Of a stretch of DNA of 64,000 nt, positions 53,291 through 61,776 are shown one piece after another (positions within the stretch are counted from its first letter, which is position 1; the number at the start of each line of letters is the position of its first letter). A program made the translations under genes and the position numbers. Under the pieces are notes generated by a model that ran no database searches, was not told the origin of the DNA, and was given only the letters and a program-made list of their open reading frames with translations. This DNA is from Akkermansiaceae bacterium (GTDB lineage: Bacteria; Verrucomicrobiota; Verrucomicrobiia; Verrucomicrobiales; Akkermansiaceae): NCBI GenBank assembly GCA_024233115.1, contig JACKQB010000001.1, positions 186,001 to 250,000 on the forward strand, in the 5' to 3' direction.

Positions 53291-55165
53291 TTACTTGTCT
53301 TTTTTGCGTTTGGGCTTTTTTTGCGGGTTCTTGAGATTGCGCTGCTTGGCTAATTGTTGTGCGAGGCGTTGAACGTAACTCCCGGCCTTCCCGTCGTTTA
53401 AGGTGGCAGTGATCCAGCTGTCGGGGATTTGGTTGATGGCACCGATCCGGGTAAGCGCATTCATCGCGTATTGTTGGGCGTATTCGTTATTACGTTGATT
53501 GAGTTCGGCAAGGACGGCAGCGGTGCCCTGCTCTTTTTTACCGATGTTGAACAGAAACTGTCCGGCGGTGACCCGGATGGTCGACTGGGAGTCATTGAGC
53601 AGCAGGGCCACCTGCGGCGCGGCGCTTGATGCTTGAGAGCCGAGGATGAGGAGACCCTGGGCGGCCCAGTAGCGGGTGATGGGGTCCTTTGCGCCGAGCT
53701 GGCGGATGAAGAGGTCAAGGTGTTTCGGGTCGCGTGCGGAGGCCGCAAAAGCGAGATCCACGATGGAGGGGAGGTCGTTCGACCGGGAGCTTAGATAGTT
53801 TGAGACAGGTTTGTTAGGCGCGAGCTCGGCAAACATGGGTTCAGGAATGACGCCGGTGTCGCGGGTCTCGATCATTGTCTTGCGTAAACGATCCCTCATG
53901 TCGGCAAGGCGTTTGGCATGGGCGGGATCGGCGGCGAGGTTATTGACCTCCCAGGGGTCGGACTTGAGGTCGAAGAGTTCCTCGACGGGTTGGTTAGCTT
54001 CCCAGATATCGTGAGACCGGCCCTTCAGTTTGCCGTTTTTCCATGCTTGTTGCCATGCCCTCCATCCCGCCTGGCCAAACTGATAGTAGCTGTAGGGGGC
54101 AGCTGGTAGATGGGGGGTGAAACGGCGGATGTATTTCCACCGGCCATCGGTGAGCCCCCGGCGCATGCCGTAGATTTCATCAAAGCGGTCGGCGTAGAGG
54201 AAAACCATCCGGTCCTTGGCGGGTTCGGTCCGTTTGGTGCCGAGGAAGGCTCGTCCCTGCATTTGGCTGGGTTTTTCCAGACCGACCAGCGAGAGCAGGG
54301 TGGGGGCGAGATCGACAAATGCCACGGGTTCATCGACTTTCTGACCGGGTTTGAAGGGGCAGAGGTGCTGCCATTTTTGGGGCATGTGAACGAGCATGGG
54401 GACGTGGGTGCCGGAGTCCTTGAGGTAGCGCTTACCGCGCGGGGTGATGCCGCCGTGATCGCCGTAATAGAAAACGATGGTATTGTCAGCGAGACCTTCT
54501 TTTTCGAGTTCATCGAGCAGCTTCCCGACCTGGGTGTCGAGCCTGGTGATGATATCGTGATAGTGCGCGACGTCGTTGCGGATTTCGGGAAGATCGGGTA
54601 GGTAGGGACGCAGGGTGACATCAGCCGGATTGATCCGGGTCTTACCTTTCTTCTTCGATACGTTAAACAACGAGCTTTCATGGGAAACTCCCAGATTGAA
54701 TATGGCAAAAAACGGAGAACCTTCGGGTCGGTTTTTGTAATGGGCTTTTCCTGAGCAATCGTCCCAAAGGGATTTATCATTGCCTAGGAAGTTGTAGTCT
54801 GTTTTTGCGTTGTTGGTGCAGTAGTAACCCAGTTTTCGAAGGTAGGTCGGGTAGGGGGTGTAGTCGGATGATAACGGGTGTCGACTGCGCATGTGCTGCG
54901 TTCCCTGGGTGACGGCGTAGGCACCGTTGAGAATCGTCGATCTGGCAACTGCGCAGACAGGGGCGTTAGAGTAAGCACGACTAAAGAGCAGCCCGTTCGC
55001 CGCCAACTTGTCGAGTCGGGGGGTTTGCGCCTCCTTATTCCCGTAACACCCTAACCAACCGTAGTCATTGTCTTCGGATGTGATCCAGAGGATGTTAGGT
55101 TTTTCTGCCGCGAAGGCAGTAGGGAAAATAACGAGAACGGAGACCAGCAGAAGGAGTGCTTTCAT
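53291..55165 (-). CDS. Secreted sulfatase (alkaline-phosphatase fold) with C-terminal HEAT-like repeats
   Basis: A 624-residue exported protein (signal peptide to about residue 19). NILWITSEDNDYGWLGCYGN opens the sulfatase domain with metal-ligand aspartates. PVCAVARST (about residues 69-77) is the C-x-A-x-R formylglycine motif. YYGDHGGITPRGKRYLKDSGTHVP in two segments holds the DHG metal ligands and lysine. Residues about 475-600 form HEAT-like helical repeats (ITRYWAAQGLLILG). The layout resembles heparan N-sulfatase-like enzymes of Verrucomicrobia and Planctomycetes acting on sulfated polysaccharides. Maturation needs a formylglycine enzyme not seen here. The lysine-rich tail is unusual. 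Confidence 0.9.
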   Translation of the reverse strand: MKALLLLVSVLVIFPTAFAAEKPNILWITSEDNDYGWLGCYGNKEAQTPRLDKLAANGLLFSRAYSNAPVCAVARSTILNGAYAVTQGTQHMRSRHPLSSDYTPYPTYLRKLGYYCTNNAKTDYNFLGNDKSLWDDCSGKAHYKNRPEGSPFFAIFNLGVSHESSLFNVSKKKGKTRINPADVTLRPYLPDLPEIRNDVAHYHDIITRLDTQVGKLLDELEKEGLADNTIVFYYGDHGGITPRGKRYLKDSGTHVPMLVHMPQKWQHLCPFKPGQKVDEPVAFVDLAPTLLSLVGLEKPSQMQGRAFLGTKRTEPAKDRMVFLYADRFDEIYGMRRGLTDGRWKYIRRFTPHLPAAPYSYYQFGQAGWRAWQQAWKNGKLKGRSHDIWEANQPVEELFDLKSDPWEVNNLAADPAHAKRLADMRDRLRKTMIETRDTGVIPEPMFAELAPNKPVSNYLSSRSNDLPSIVDLAFAASARDPKHLDLFIRQLGAKDPITRYWAAQGLLILGSQASSAAPQVALLLNDSQSTIRVTAGQFLFNIGKKEQGTAAVLAELNQRNNEYAQQYAMNALTRIGAINQIPDSWITATLNDGKAGSYVQRLAQQLAKQRNLKNPQKKPKRKKDK

Positions 55166-55213
55166 GCGGGTAGTCTAACCCCACCCGCAGATCAGAAAAG
55201 TATTTTACACCGT

Positions 55214-55825
55214 CTATTTTAGTTTGGCTAAAGCCGCAGCCAGGTCTTCGAGAGGTGGGCGTTTGTTGATATCGTGAACGTCGATGTAACGGATGATACC
55301 CCGTTTATCGATAACGATCAGAGCGCGTTCGGTGGTGCCATCACTGCGCAGGATGCCGAATTGGCTAGCCACTTTGCCGTGTGGCCAGAAGTCCGACAGT
55401 GCCGGGAAATCGAGTCCTCCCATCTGGGTAGTCCACGCGTGCAGTGTCGGGATATTATCGGCGGTGATGCCAAGCAGCACGGTATCGTATTTCTTAAACA
55501 GGTCGAGAGAGATATTGTAGCCTGGCCATTGCTTGGAGCATACCGGGGTGAAAGCAGCCGGCACAAAGGAGAGCACGACGTTTTTTTTACCACGGAACTG
55601 GGCAAGGGAAACCTTATTGCCAGCAACTGAGGGGAGGGTGAAACCAGGTGCCTGGTCGCCTACCTTGACCTTGAGCGAACTATCGACAGGTTTGAGAGTG
55701 CCGGGGTGGTAAACGCTGGCACGGAGGCTGGCGGAGGCGGGGGGAGTGACCTCGGTCTTGGTGGAACATGAAACGGCGAGGGCGGCTACCGGACCAAGGA
55801 GAAAAAGGGAATATGATGTCATCAA
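55214..55825 (-). CDS. Peroxiredoxin-like lipoprotein (AhpC/TSA)
   Basis: A 203-residue thioredoxin-fold protein. The signal ends in a lipobox (LAVSC, Cys20). KVGDQAPGFTLPSVAGN begins the AhpC/TSA domain. The catalytic AAFTPVCSKQ (Cys about 97) matches the TxxC peroxidatic motif. Envelope-anchored peroxiredoxins reduce peroxides using an external thiol donor; the thioredoxin-like lipoprotein encoded nine bases upstream is the obvious partner. Confidence 0.88.
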   Translation of the reverse strand: MMTSYSLFLLGPVAALAVSCSTKTEVTPPASASLRASVYHPGTLKPVDSSLKVKVGDQAPGFTLPSVAGNKVSLAQFRGKKNVVLSFVPAAFTPVCSKQWPGYNISLDLFKKYDTVLLGITADNIPTLHAWTTQMGGLDFPALSDFWPHGKVASQFGILRSDGTTERALIVIDKRGIIRYIDVHDINKRPPLEDLAAALAKLK

Positions 55826-55834
55826 CGGAATGGG

Positions 55835-56314
55835 TTAGGGTTGGATGCGACGAAGGATATCTTCAGATTTTCCACGGACACCATGGAACCGTGCGGCTTC
55901 CTTCCATTGGCCCCCTTGTTTCTTGAGGACAATGAGCAGGGGCGGTTTGATTTTCCCAAAGCGCTGGGAAATGGTGAGGTCTTTGTCAGCGATAACGGGG
56001 TATGGAACATTGAATCGTTTGCGATACATCTCGGATTCCAACGGGGTGTTGTTCCAGCCGATGGCGAAAAAACTGGTTTTGGCACCCAGGCCACGCTGCC
56101 GGGTGGCGGCATGGATCTGGTTGACATACTTGGCATCTTTTTGGCACTGCGGGCAATACATGTCAAAAAAACTGAGCACGACGACATCAGCTTTGGATTG
56201 TCGATAATCCACCCCGGATGTAACGTCGGGTGTCGTGGTCGTTGTTCCCGATGGTGAGCATGATGGGATACACCATGCCAAGGGAAAAAGGGTGAGTGCT
56301 AGAAGAGTCTTCAT
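55835..56314 (-). CDS. TlpA-like thioredoxin-fold lipoprotein
   Basis: About 159 residues. The signal carries a lipobox-like IPSC. FDMYCPQCQKDAKYVN contains the CPQC redox pair. PYPVIADKDLTISQRFG and PLLIVLKKQGG follow the thioredoxin fold. Start is uncertain among three close ATGs (56329, 56317, 56314). Forms an operon with the peroxiredoxin lipoprotein, as a probable reductant in the periplasm. Confidence 0.82.
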   Translation of the reverse strand: MKTLLALTLFPLAWCIPSCSPSGTTTTTPDVTSGVDYRQSKADVVVLSFFDMYCPQCQKDAKYVNQIHAATRQRGLGAKTSFFAIGWNNTPLESEMYRKRFNVPYPVIADKDLTISQRFGKIKPPLLIVLKKQGGQWKEAARFHGVRGKSEDILRRIQP

Positions 56315-56360
56315 CATGGCATCAATCATAACACCGATTGTCTGTTTTTCCAGAGGTCAG

Positions 56361-56407
56361 AAAACAAGGTTTGAGAAGCAGGCACCGGGGCCTACTCCTC
56401 AAACCTT
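56361..56407 (-). terminator. Terminator at end of the sulfide operon
   Basis: Minus-strand AAGGTTTGAG (56398-56407) pairs with CTCAAACCTT (56366-56375), ten perfect pairs with a 22-base loop that itself holds GGC/GCC, followed by GTTTT. It lies just after the FadL-like gene. Confidence 0.7.
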
Positions 56408-56415
56408 CAACCCGA

Positions 56416-57624
56416 CTAAAATCTCCAGCTGAATGCTACGTCGATGGTGTCTTCAGAAAGGGAAGACTCGACGCTGGCGCCAGGGACGGATGATCCCATC
56501 GTATTCTCAAAGGCGTGGACCCATGAGACATTGACAACGAAGTCGTCGTTGATTTGATACCCGATTCCGAGTCCAGCGTGATGCTCGACAATGGCTGGGA
56601 AGCCGACAATACTCATCACATCGGCATTGAAGCTGCCGGTTTTACGGAGTGGGTTTTTGCCGTAGTTGTATCCGGCTCGCACGAAGAGCTTGTCCTGGAT
56701 CAGTTCATACTGCATGCCAAGGCCGAAGGTCCATTGGTCTTTCCAACCAAAGTCACTGTAACCAGCGGCGTCACTCCAGTTGAGCCATTTGACGTCACAG
56801 GACAGGGTGAGGCGATCATCGGCACCTACCCAGGCAATGCCGAGTCCGGCCTGTTGTGGAGACTCGAGATCAAAGTCCACGAGCGCGCCTGTGGGGCGTC
56901 CAAACTGGTCAAAGCCGGGCATCACACCCTCGAAGGTATTCTTCTGGGCTGTCGTGTAGGAAAGACCGAGTGTTAGGCACTGTGATGCTTTCCATGTGGA
57001 GCCGACCTGGACACCGTAGGAGAGGTCAGCATCATCCTGCTTGTAGTTAAACATGGTTGCCGGGCTGCCAATTTCCAAACTGGCGTAGTTCATGTGGGCA
57101 GATAGGCCGACAGATAAATCCGGTGTGATTGAGTAGGCAATCGACGGTGCGACCTTCATGATCTGGAGTTCGGTGAAGTTAAAAGGAACAACGTTACCGA
57201 TGGGCTCTTTTTCGTAGTCCACACCCAGACCGGAAATACCGTAGAGGGCAAAACCAGCGCGCCAGTGCGAGCCTTCGCCACCGATCGGCAGGGAAATACC
57301 CAGGGCCGGGATGAAGTAGAGGTCGCTTGCGCTGTCACCCTTGAACGTATTCGGTCCCATCGTCATGGTCGCGCTGGTACGCGGCATGAACGTGGTCAAG
57401 GAGAAATCGAACTGCGGAGCACCGCAGGCGTCACTGATGCACATGGCGGCCGGGTTGGAAAACACGGCGCTAACGGCGTCTTGCGGAGCTGCAAGTCCAG
57501 TGCCTCCAAGGGAACGCGAGATCGGCCCAATACCGATCAGGTTGACTCCATTGGTGGCGGATACATGGGAGCTAAAGCCCAGCCCCAGGGCGGTCAGGAC
57601 GAGTCCTGTTGTTTTTATTTTCAT
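56416..57624 (-). CDS. FadL/OmpP1/TodX-family outer-membrane transporter
   Basis: A 402-residue protein with signal peptide (to about residue 23). NGVNLIGIGPISRSLGGTG and AVFSNPAAMC are the FadL N-terminal hatch signature (NPA). Barrel strands end with AFSWRF, the BAM recognition end. Family members carry hydrophobic compounds across the outer membrane. It is the last gene of the ArsR-SQR-TusE-DsrE group, 32 bases after dsrE, so uptake or export of a sulfur-related hydrophobic compound is a possibility (inference). Confidence 0.9.
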   Translation of the reverse strand: MKIKTTGLVLTALGLGFSSHVSATNGVNLIGIGPISRSLGGTGLAAPQDAVSAVFSNPAAMCISDACGAPQFDFSLTTFMPRTSATMTMGPNTFKGDSASDLYFIPALGISLPIGGEGSHWRAGFALYGISGLGVDYEKEPIGNVVPFNFTELQIMKVAPSIAYSITPDLSVGLSAHMNYASLEIGSPATMFNYKQDDADLSYGVQVGSTWKASQCLTLGLSYTTAQKNTFEGVMPGFDQFGRPTGALVDFDLESPQQAGLGIAWVGADDRLTLSCDVKWLNWSDAAGYSDFGWKDQWTFGLGMQYELIQDKLFVRAGYNYGKNPLRKTGSFNADVMSIVGFPAIVEHHAGLGIGYQINDDFVVNVSWVHAFENTMGSSVPGASVESSLSEDTIDVAFSWRF

Positions 57625-57656
57625 GGTTGTATGGGTTAAGAGAGAATGGTTGTCTG

Positions 57657-58151
57657 TTAGGTGAAGATGATTTGTGAGCCCGCTGCTTTTTCGTAGAAGT
57701 CGCCGACTGTGAGGACGCCATTCATTTGAGGGCAGAAGTCATCTTCGGTGAGATGGAACATATCGACCGTCGCTTTACAGGCGTAAAGGTTGGCACCGGC
57801 GTCGGAGATCATTTCGATAAACTCGCCAACGGGTGGGATATCGATTTTCTCCATTTCCTTTTTCATCATGTGGGTAGCAAACGCGGACATGCCGGGCAGT
57901 GATCCCATCCAGGTTGGAAGGGGGAAGCCCTTGGCATCCGGGACGCGCATGGCGGGGTTGCCGACGGTGGCGATTTTGATGTCATTCATGTACTTCGTCA
58001 GCACTCCATAGAGGCCGAAAAAGGTGAAGAAAATGTCGGCTTCGATACCCTCCATACGGGCACCGTTCGCCATGATCAGTCCGGGGTAAATCCCTTCGAG
58101 AGATCCACGCGAGATGATGATCGATACTTTTTTAATGGGTTCTTCGTTCAT
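57657..58151 (-). CDS. DsrE/DsrF-like sulfur-relay family protein
   Basis: A 164-residue protein. KKVSIIISRGSLEGIYPGLIMANGA, AFATHMMKKEMEKI, LYACKATVDMF and the cysteine in DDFCPQMNG match the DsrE2-like branch of the DsrE/F family, which carries persulfide on cysteine. Present twelve bases after tusE in a sulfide-oxidation operon. The role as a sulfur carrier is inferred from family and context. Confidence 0.85.
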   Translation of the reverse strand: MNEEPIKKVSIIISRGSLEGIYPGLIMANGARMEGIEADIFFTFFGLYGVLTKYMNDIKIATVGNPAMRVPDAKGFPLPTWMGSLPGMSAFATHMMKKEMEKIDIPPVGEFIEMISDAGANLYACKATVDMFHLTEDDFCPQMNGVLTVGDFYEKAAGSQIIFT

Positions 58152-58163
58152 AAGGGTTCCTTT

Positions 58164-58478
58164 CTAAACGCAGCTTGCGGGTTTTGGAAAACCGGCGATT
58201 TTGGCGGCTTTCTTGATCGGCCCACCGGGGAAGAGGGCGTAGAGTTCCTTGGTTGGGATTCCTCCCACCTTGTTCATCCGGCGCATTCCGGGGACGGTGC
58301 CTTTCTCCGCATAGTCGGTGGCGATATAGTCGAGCACTTTCCAGTGGTCGTCGGTGAGGGTGATCCCCTCTGCTTCAGCGATACCTGCGGCGACTTCTTT
58401 GGTCCACTGGGAGTGGTCGGTCATGAAGCCGTCGTCGTCGACGCTGATGGTGGTTCCATTGATGGTTGTATCAGGCAT
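58164..58478 (-). CDS. tusE: TusE/DsrC-family sulfur-relay protein
   Basis: A 104-residue protein ending FPKPASCV, the conserved DsrC C-terminal arm with the penultimate cysteine (Cys103). The second, upstream cysteine of true DsrC is replaced by alanine (KKAAKIAGFPKP), so this is TusE-like and cannot form the DsrC trisulfide. WTKEVAAGIAEAEGI and VPGMRRMNK are typical. It carries sulfur, here probably from SQR products, rather than tRNA thiolation alone (inference from operon). Confidence 0.88.
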   Translation of the reverse strand: MPDTTINGTTISVDDDGFMTDHSQWTKEVAAGIAEAEGITLTDDHWKVLDYIATDYAEKGTVPGMRRMNKVGGIPTKELYALFPGGPIKKAAKIAGFPKPASCV

Positions 58479-58534
58479 GGTATTGTTTGGTTTGGTTTGG
58501 ATTTGGTTTCGATTCGGTTGTTCTTGCTTACTGG

Positions 58535-59797
58535 TTAGTCGGATTGGGGACGGGCCACCCCATCAGGGATTTTTTTGCCCGCGAGAGTCATTTGGTGACC
58601 GACCATGGGGATCGGGTATCCGGGTAGAAGCACGTTCCAGTAGACCCACTTGAAGGCCATCTTACCGAAGTGGTTGAGTCGGGATTCACCGAGCAGTGAC
58701 ATCGGGCCGATGCCGGGGACGGGGAACTTTCCAGGAACGGGTTCGAGTTCATAGTTGAAGTCGAGCAGGAAGCCCTTGCCGTTACCTGACTCGATAAAGC
58801 AGTTGGCATGACCGTCGAATCGGGCTTCGAGAGGTTTGCCGGCGATGAATGCCTCGATGTTTTCAGTGAGGACCTCTGCTTCGAAGTGGGCCACGGAACC
58901 GGCTTTGGAGGTCGGGACGTCGGTGGCGTCACCGATCACAAAGATGTTGTTGTGAGCCTTGCACTGCAGGGTGTGTTTATCAACGGGAACAAAATTGAGT
59001 TCGTCACCGAGTCCGGAGCGCTCGATCATGGGATCACCCATGTTGGTGGGGACGGTGACCAGCAAATCGTAGGGAACCTTCTGTTCGTCCCAGGAGACGA
59101 TTTGGTGAGCTTCGTTGTCGACACTGCCAATGGCAAAGTCGGTGACAACCCTGATGTTTTTTTCCTCTAACAAACGGTTCAGGATTTTGGTGGCGACAGG
59201 TTTGGTGAAGGCGCCGGACAGGGGTGTGACGTAAATGATCTCGGTTTTGTCACGCAGGCCTTTTTCCCTTAGCCAAGAATCGGCCAGGAAGGCAAACTCA
59301 AGCGGGGCGACAGGGCATTTGATGGGCATCTCACAGATGTGGATGACGAGCCGGCCGCCTTGCCACTTGTCCAATGCTCCTTTGAGAGCCTTGGAACCCT
59401 CGAAGGTGTAGAATTCGTGCACCTTGTCCCGCCAGTCGGAGCCGGTCATGCCCTCGGTCTCCTCCGGAGCCGGATGAGTTCCGGTGGCGACGATCAGGGT
59501 ATCGTAGGGGAGGGTTTCGCCGTTTTTGAGAAGCACCTGATTGGCTTCCGCGTCCACTTTGTCGATGGTGGCCTCGATGTAATGGACCCCCTTGCCGACG
59601 AACTTGCGTTTGGGTTTGACGATGTCCTTTTCCGTATAAATCCCAAAGGGTAAAAAGAGGAAACCCGGTTGGTAATAGTGATCCTCCTCTTTGTCGACGA
59701 TGGTGATCGCCCACTCGTTCCGATCTACGCGTTTCCGCAGATGGTTTGCCATCATGGTGCCAGCAGTGCCGGCACCGAGAATTACGATGTTTTTCAT
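58535..59797 (-). CDS. sqr: Sulfide:quinone oxidoreductase-like flavoprotein
   Basis: A 420-residue protein. The start MKNIVILGAGTAGTMMANHLR at 59797 (given in one FAD-binding GxGxxG unit) overlaps the arsR stop. YDTLIVATGTHPAP, IHICEMPIKCPVAP (two cysteines), NIFVIGDATDVPTSKAGS and HANCFIESGNGKGFLLDF follow the SQR family. It oxidises sulfide at the membrane and feeds electrons to quinone. The C-terminal VYWNVLLPGYPIP amphipathic part suits membrane attachment. Co-encoded with an ArsR regulator and sulfur carriers. Confidence 0.88.
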   Translation of the reverse strand: MKNIVILGAGTAGTMMANHLRKRVDRNEWAITIVDKEEDHYYQPGFLFLPFGIYTEKDIVKPKRKFVGKGVHYIEATIDKVDAEANQVLLKNGETLPYDTLIVATGTHPAPEETEGMTGSDWRDKVHEFYTFEGSKALKGALDKWQGGRLVIHICEMPIKCPVAPLEFAFLADSWLREKGLRDKTEIIYVTPLSGAFTKPVATKILNRLLEEKNIRVVTDFAIGSVDNEAHQIVSWDEQKVPYDLLVTVPTNMGDPMIERSGLGDELNFVPVDKHTLQCKAHNNIFVIGDATDVPTSKAGSVAHFEAEVLTENIEAFIAGKPLEARFDGHANCFIESGNGKGFLLDFNYELEPVPGKFPVPGIGPMSLLGESRLNHFGKMAFKWVYWNVLLPGYPIPMVGHQMTLAGKKIPDGVARPQSD

Positions 59798-60150
59798 GGT
59801 TCTGGTATGGTTGATGCGCATTCAGCTTCTAAAAACTCTGCACGGAGAAATTTGATCAGGTGCGCGACTTTGGGGTCGGCGATGGAATAAAGGATTTGTT
59901 TGCCCTCCCGGCGTTTCTGAACGACGCCACTGAGTCGGAGCATCTTGAGTTGTTGGGAGATGTTAGACATTTTCCCCCCGGAAATCACAAAGGCAATGTC
60001 CTGCACGCAGGCCTCGCCGTGCATCAGCATACAGGCAATCCGGAATCGAGGTTTGTTCGATAACAGGTGAAACAACCCCACCACTTTTTCACACACCACC
60101 CGGTTGTTATCAAACTGCTCCTTGATGTCGTATAACTGTTCTTTGTTCAT
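59794..60150 (-). CDS. ArsR-family repressor of the sulfide operon (BigR/SqrR-like)
   Basis: A 118-residue winged-helix protein. The start MNKEQLYDIKEQF at 60150 is preferred to 60174 because the direct repeats lie just upstream. The HTH reads FVISGGKMSNISQQLKMLRLSGVV, then KRREGKQILYSI wing. Cysteines occur at positions about 20, 40, 48 and 110, making a persulfide- or metal-sensing role plausible. It overlaps sqr by four bases and is most likely the sulfide-responsive repressor of the group. Confidence 0.88.
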   Translation of the reverse strand: MNKEQLYDIKEQFDNNRVVCEKVVGLFHLLSNKPRFRIACMLMHGEACVQDIAFVISGGKMSNISQQLKMLRLSGVVQKRREGKQILYSIADPKVAHLIKFLRAEFLEAECASTIPEP

Positions 60151-60155
60151 TCCGT

Positions 60156-60187
60156 TAATCGTTAAATACATCATATTAATAATCGTT
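60156..60187 (-). promoter_or_regulatory. Direct repeats in the arsR-sqr promoter
   Basis: TAATCGTT occurs at 60156-60163 and again at 60180-60187 (24 bases apart), directly before the arsR start, with an AT-rich core between. Candidate operator for the ArsR protein. Confidence 0.45.
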
Positions 60188-60250
60188 GAACTGTCTCTGC
60201 GTTTTCACTTTATGACTGCGCATATTCTCTTATCCTGCGGGCGGGTAGCC

Positions 60251-60277
60251 AAAAAAAAAGACGACCCGAAGGCCGTC
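60251..60277 (-). terminator. Rho-independent terminator after the barrel gene
   Basis: Minus-strand GACGGCC TTCG GGTCGTC hairpin with a stable UUCG loop, followed by nine T. Confidence 0.9.
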
Positions 60278-60312
60278 TCTGATTGGTATGTTAACGCTGG
60301 TGCTTGAATAGG

Positions 60313-61641
60313 TTAGAACGAGACTTTCATGCCAATATTGAACGTGGTGAATATGTCCGAGCTGCCAATGCCGGGATTACTGTAGCTGGCGCGGTGGACA
60401 CCAGCGTTGAGCGAGTATTCGGTGTTTTCGTTTTGCTGGTAGGAAACTCCGAAACCTGCGGTGTAAAAACCCAGTTCACCAGTGGCCATTCTGGTGGAGT
60501 CGGCTTGGAGGTGTTGACCTGTGAAGTTGGCGCCGAGCCGGATTTTATCGGTGGCCTGATAGGCGAGGGCGATTCCGGCCTTGGTGCCAACGGGGTCGAC
60601 AAAGTTGCCGCCGCCCCAGTTGACCAGATCGTGGTGGATGCCGTGGTCGATGAAAATGCGATAGAAGACGTTGGCCAGATTTCCGTAGATGGATCCATGG
60701 AAGTAGAATTCATCACGGGTATCGTAGTAGCTGTTTTCGTATTCGAGGCGATGCAGTCCCCCGGAAATTCGATAGTGGGCTCCACATGGGAGCCTGCCAA
60801 ACCGGCCTACGCCGATGCGGATGGAATCCGAGTTATAATCCCCCATTTCGGTAAAATCACGTATACCGTATTCAGCCGAGCCAAACCATGCGTGGCCGGG
60901 GCTCGTGATGTACTCTGCCTGGTGGCCAAGGTTGATGCGGTAGGAATCATTCCAGTTGTCCTTATCCTGGTTGAAACCACCCCAATACAAGGTTGTCCGT
61001 TGTTGCCACCCGGTGGAAAATTCAGGCTGACCGTCAGGACGCCATGCGAGCTGGGTCGAGGAGCGCCAATTCAGCGCATCCTTTTGCTGGACACCGGGAA
61101 AGATGAAATTTTCTTCCAGGGAGCCGTGGCCACCCCAGTGGATTTTGGTGTTGTTGTAGATGACCGATCCCTGATCCAGTTCGTGACGAACCCTCAAACT
61201 GGCAGCGACATCATACATGCTTTTGTCGTGACCCTCACGGTAGATGCCATCACTGTAGCGAGTTCCAGTGACGCCGACTTCGTAGCCGATGCTGGTGGGG
61301 CCGCTTTTCCAGTGACCCTGCAATCCTGCATACCCCTGGTAGTAGGTTGAACTGGTCGGATTAAAGGGCTCGAAATTAATATTGCCGCTGGAGCCAAGGT
61401 TGAATCCCACGGAAAACCTCCGGGCACTGGTACCAGGAAGATCCCAGGGTTCGTTGAGATAGTTTTCGACAGCAACAGGGATATAGTAAGTCGGGGATAT
61501 ATAGCCCGGTGTGCCGAAATCAGAGGGGAACAGGCCGCTTGGGGTTGGTTCGTCAGCTCCTTCACCTGCCTGAAGGGCTGTTACAAAGGATAGGCTTGCT
61601 GCCAATGTGCAGATAACTGTGTGTGTGTGTTGTGTTTTCAT
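60313..61641 (-). CDS. Outer-membrane beta-barrel protein of unknown family
   Basis: A 442-residue protein with signal peptide (to about residue 25, ALQAG). Alternating aromatic/polar strands and the C-terminal MKVSF end indicate an outer-membrane barrel. The early HTHT residues are encoded by a TG/CA dinucleotide tract (61618-61630), a short simple-sequence repeat like that in the gene at 1-418. No family recognised; transport or adhesion possible. Confidence 0.75.
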   Translation of the reverse strand: MKTQHTHTVICTLAASLSFVTALQAGEGADEPTPSGLFPSDFGTPGYISPTYYIPVAVENYLNEPWDLPGTSARRFSVGFNLGSSGNINFEPFNPTSSTYYQGYAGLQGHWKSGPTSIGYEVGVTGTRYSDGIYREGHDKSMYDVAASLRVRHELDQGSVIYNNTKIHWGGHGSLEENFIFPGVQQKDALNWRSSTQLAWRPDGQPEFSTGWQQRTTLYWGGFNQDKDNWNDSYRINLGHQAEYITSPGHAWFGSAEYGIRDFTEMGDYNSDSIRIGVGRFGRLPCGAHYRISGGLHRLEYENSYYDTRDEFYFHGSIYGNLANVFYRIFIDHGIHHDLVNWGGGNFVDPVGTKAGIALAYQATDKIRLGANFTGQHLQADSTRMATGELGFYTAGFGVSYQQNENTEYSLNAGVHRASYSNPGIGSSDIFTTFNIGMKVSF

Positions 61642-61776
61642 AATGGGTAGGATAATGATTCAAACGTTAGTATGAATCCTGTGCCGGGTGGCGTCAATGA
61701 TGAAAATTCAGGTATTTAGAACTGGCCGAGACAGGACCTGGTCATAACCTAAGCCTGCAACTACCTAGCATTGTTG

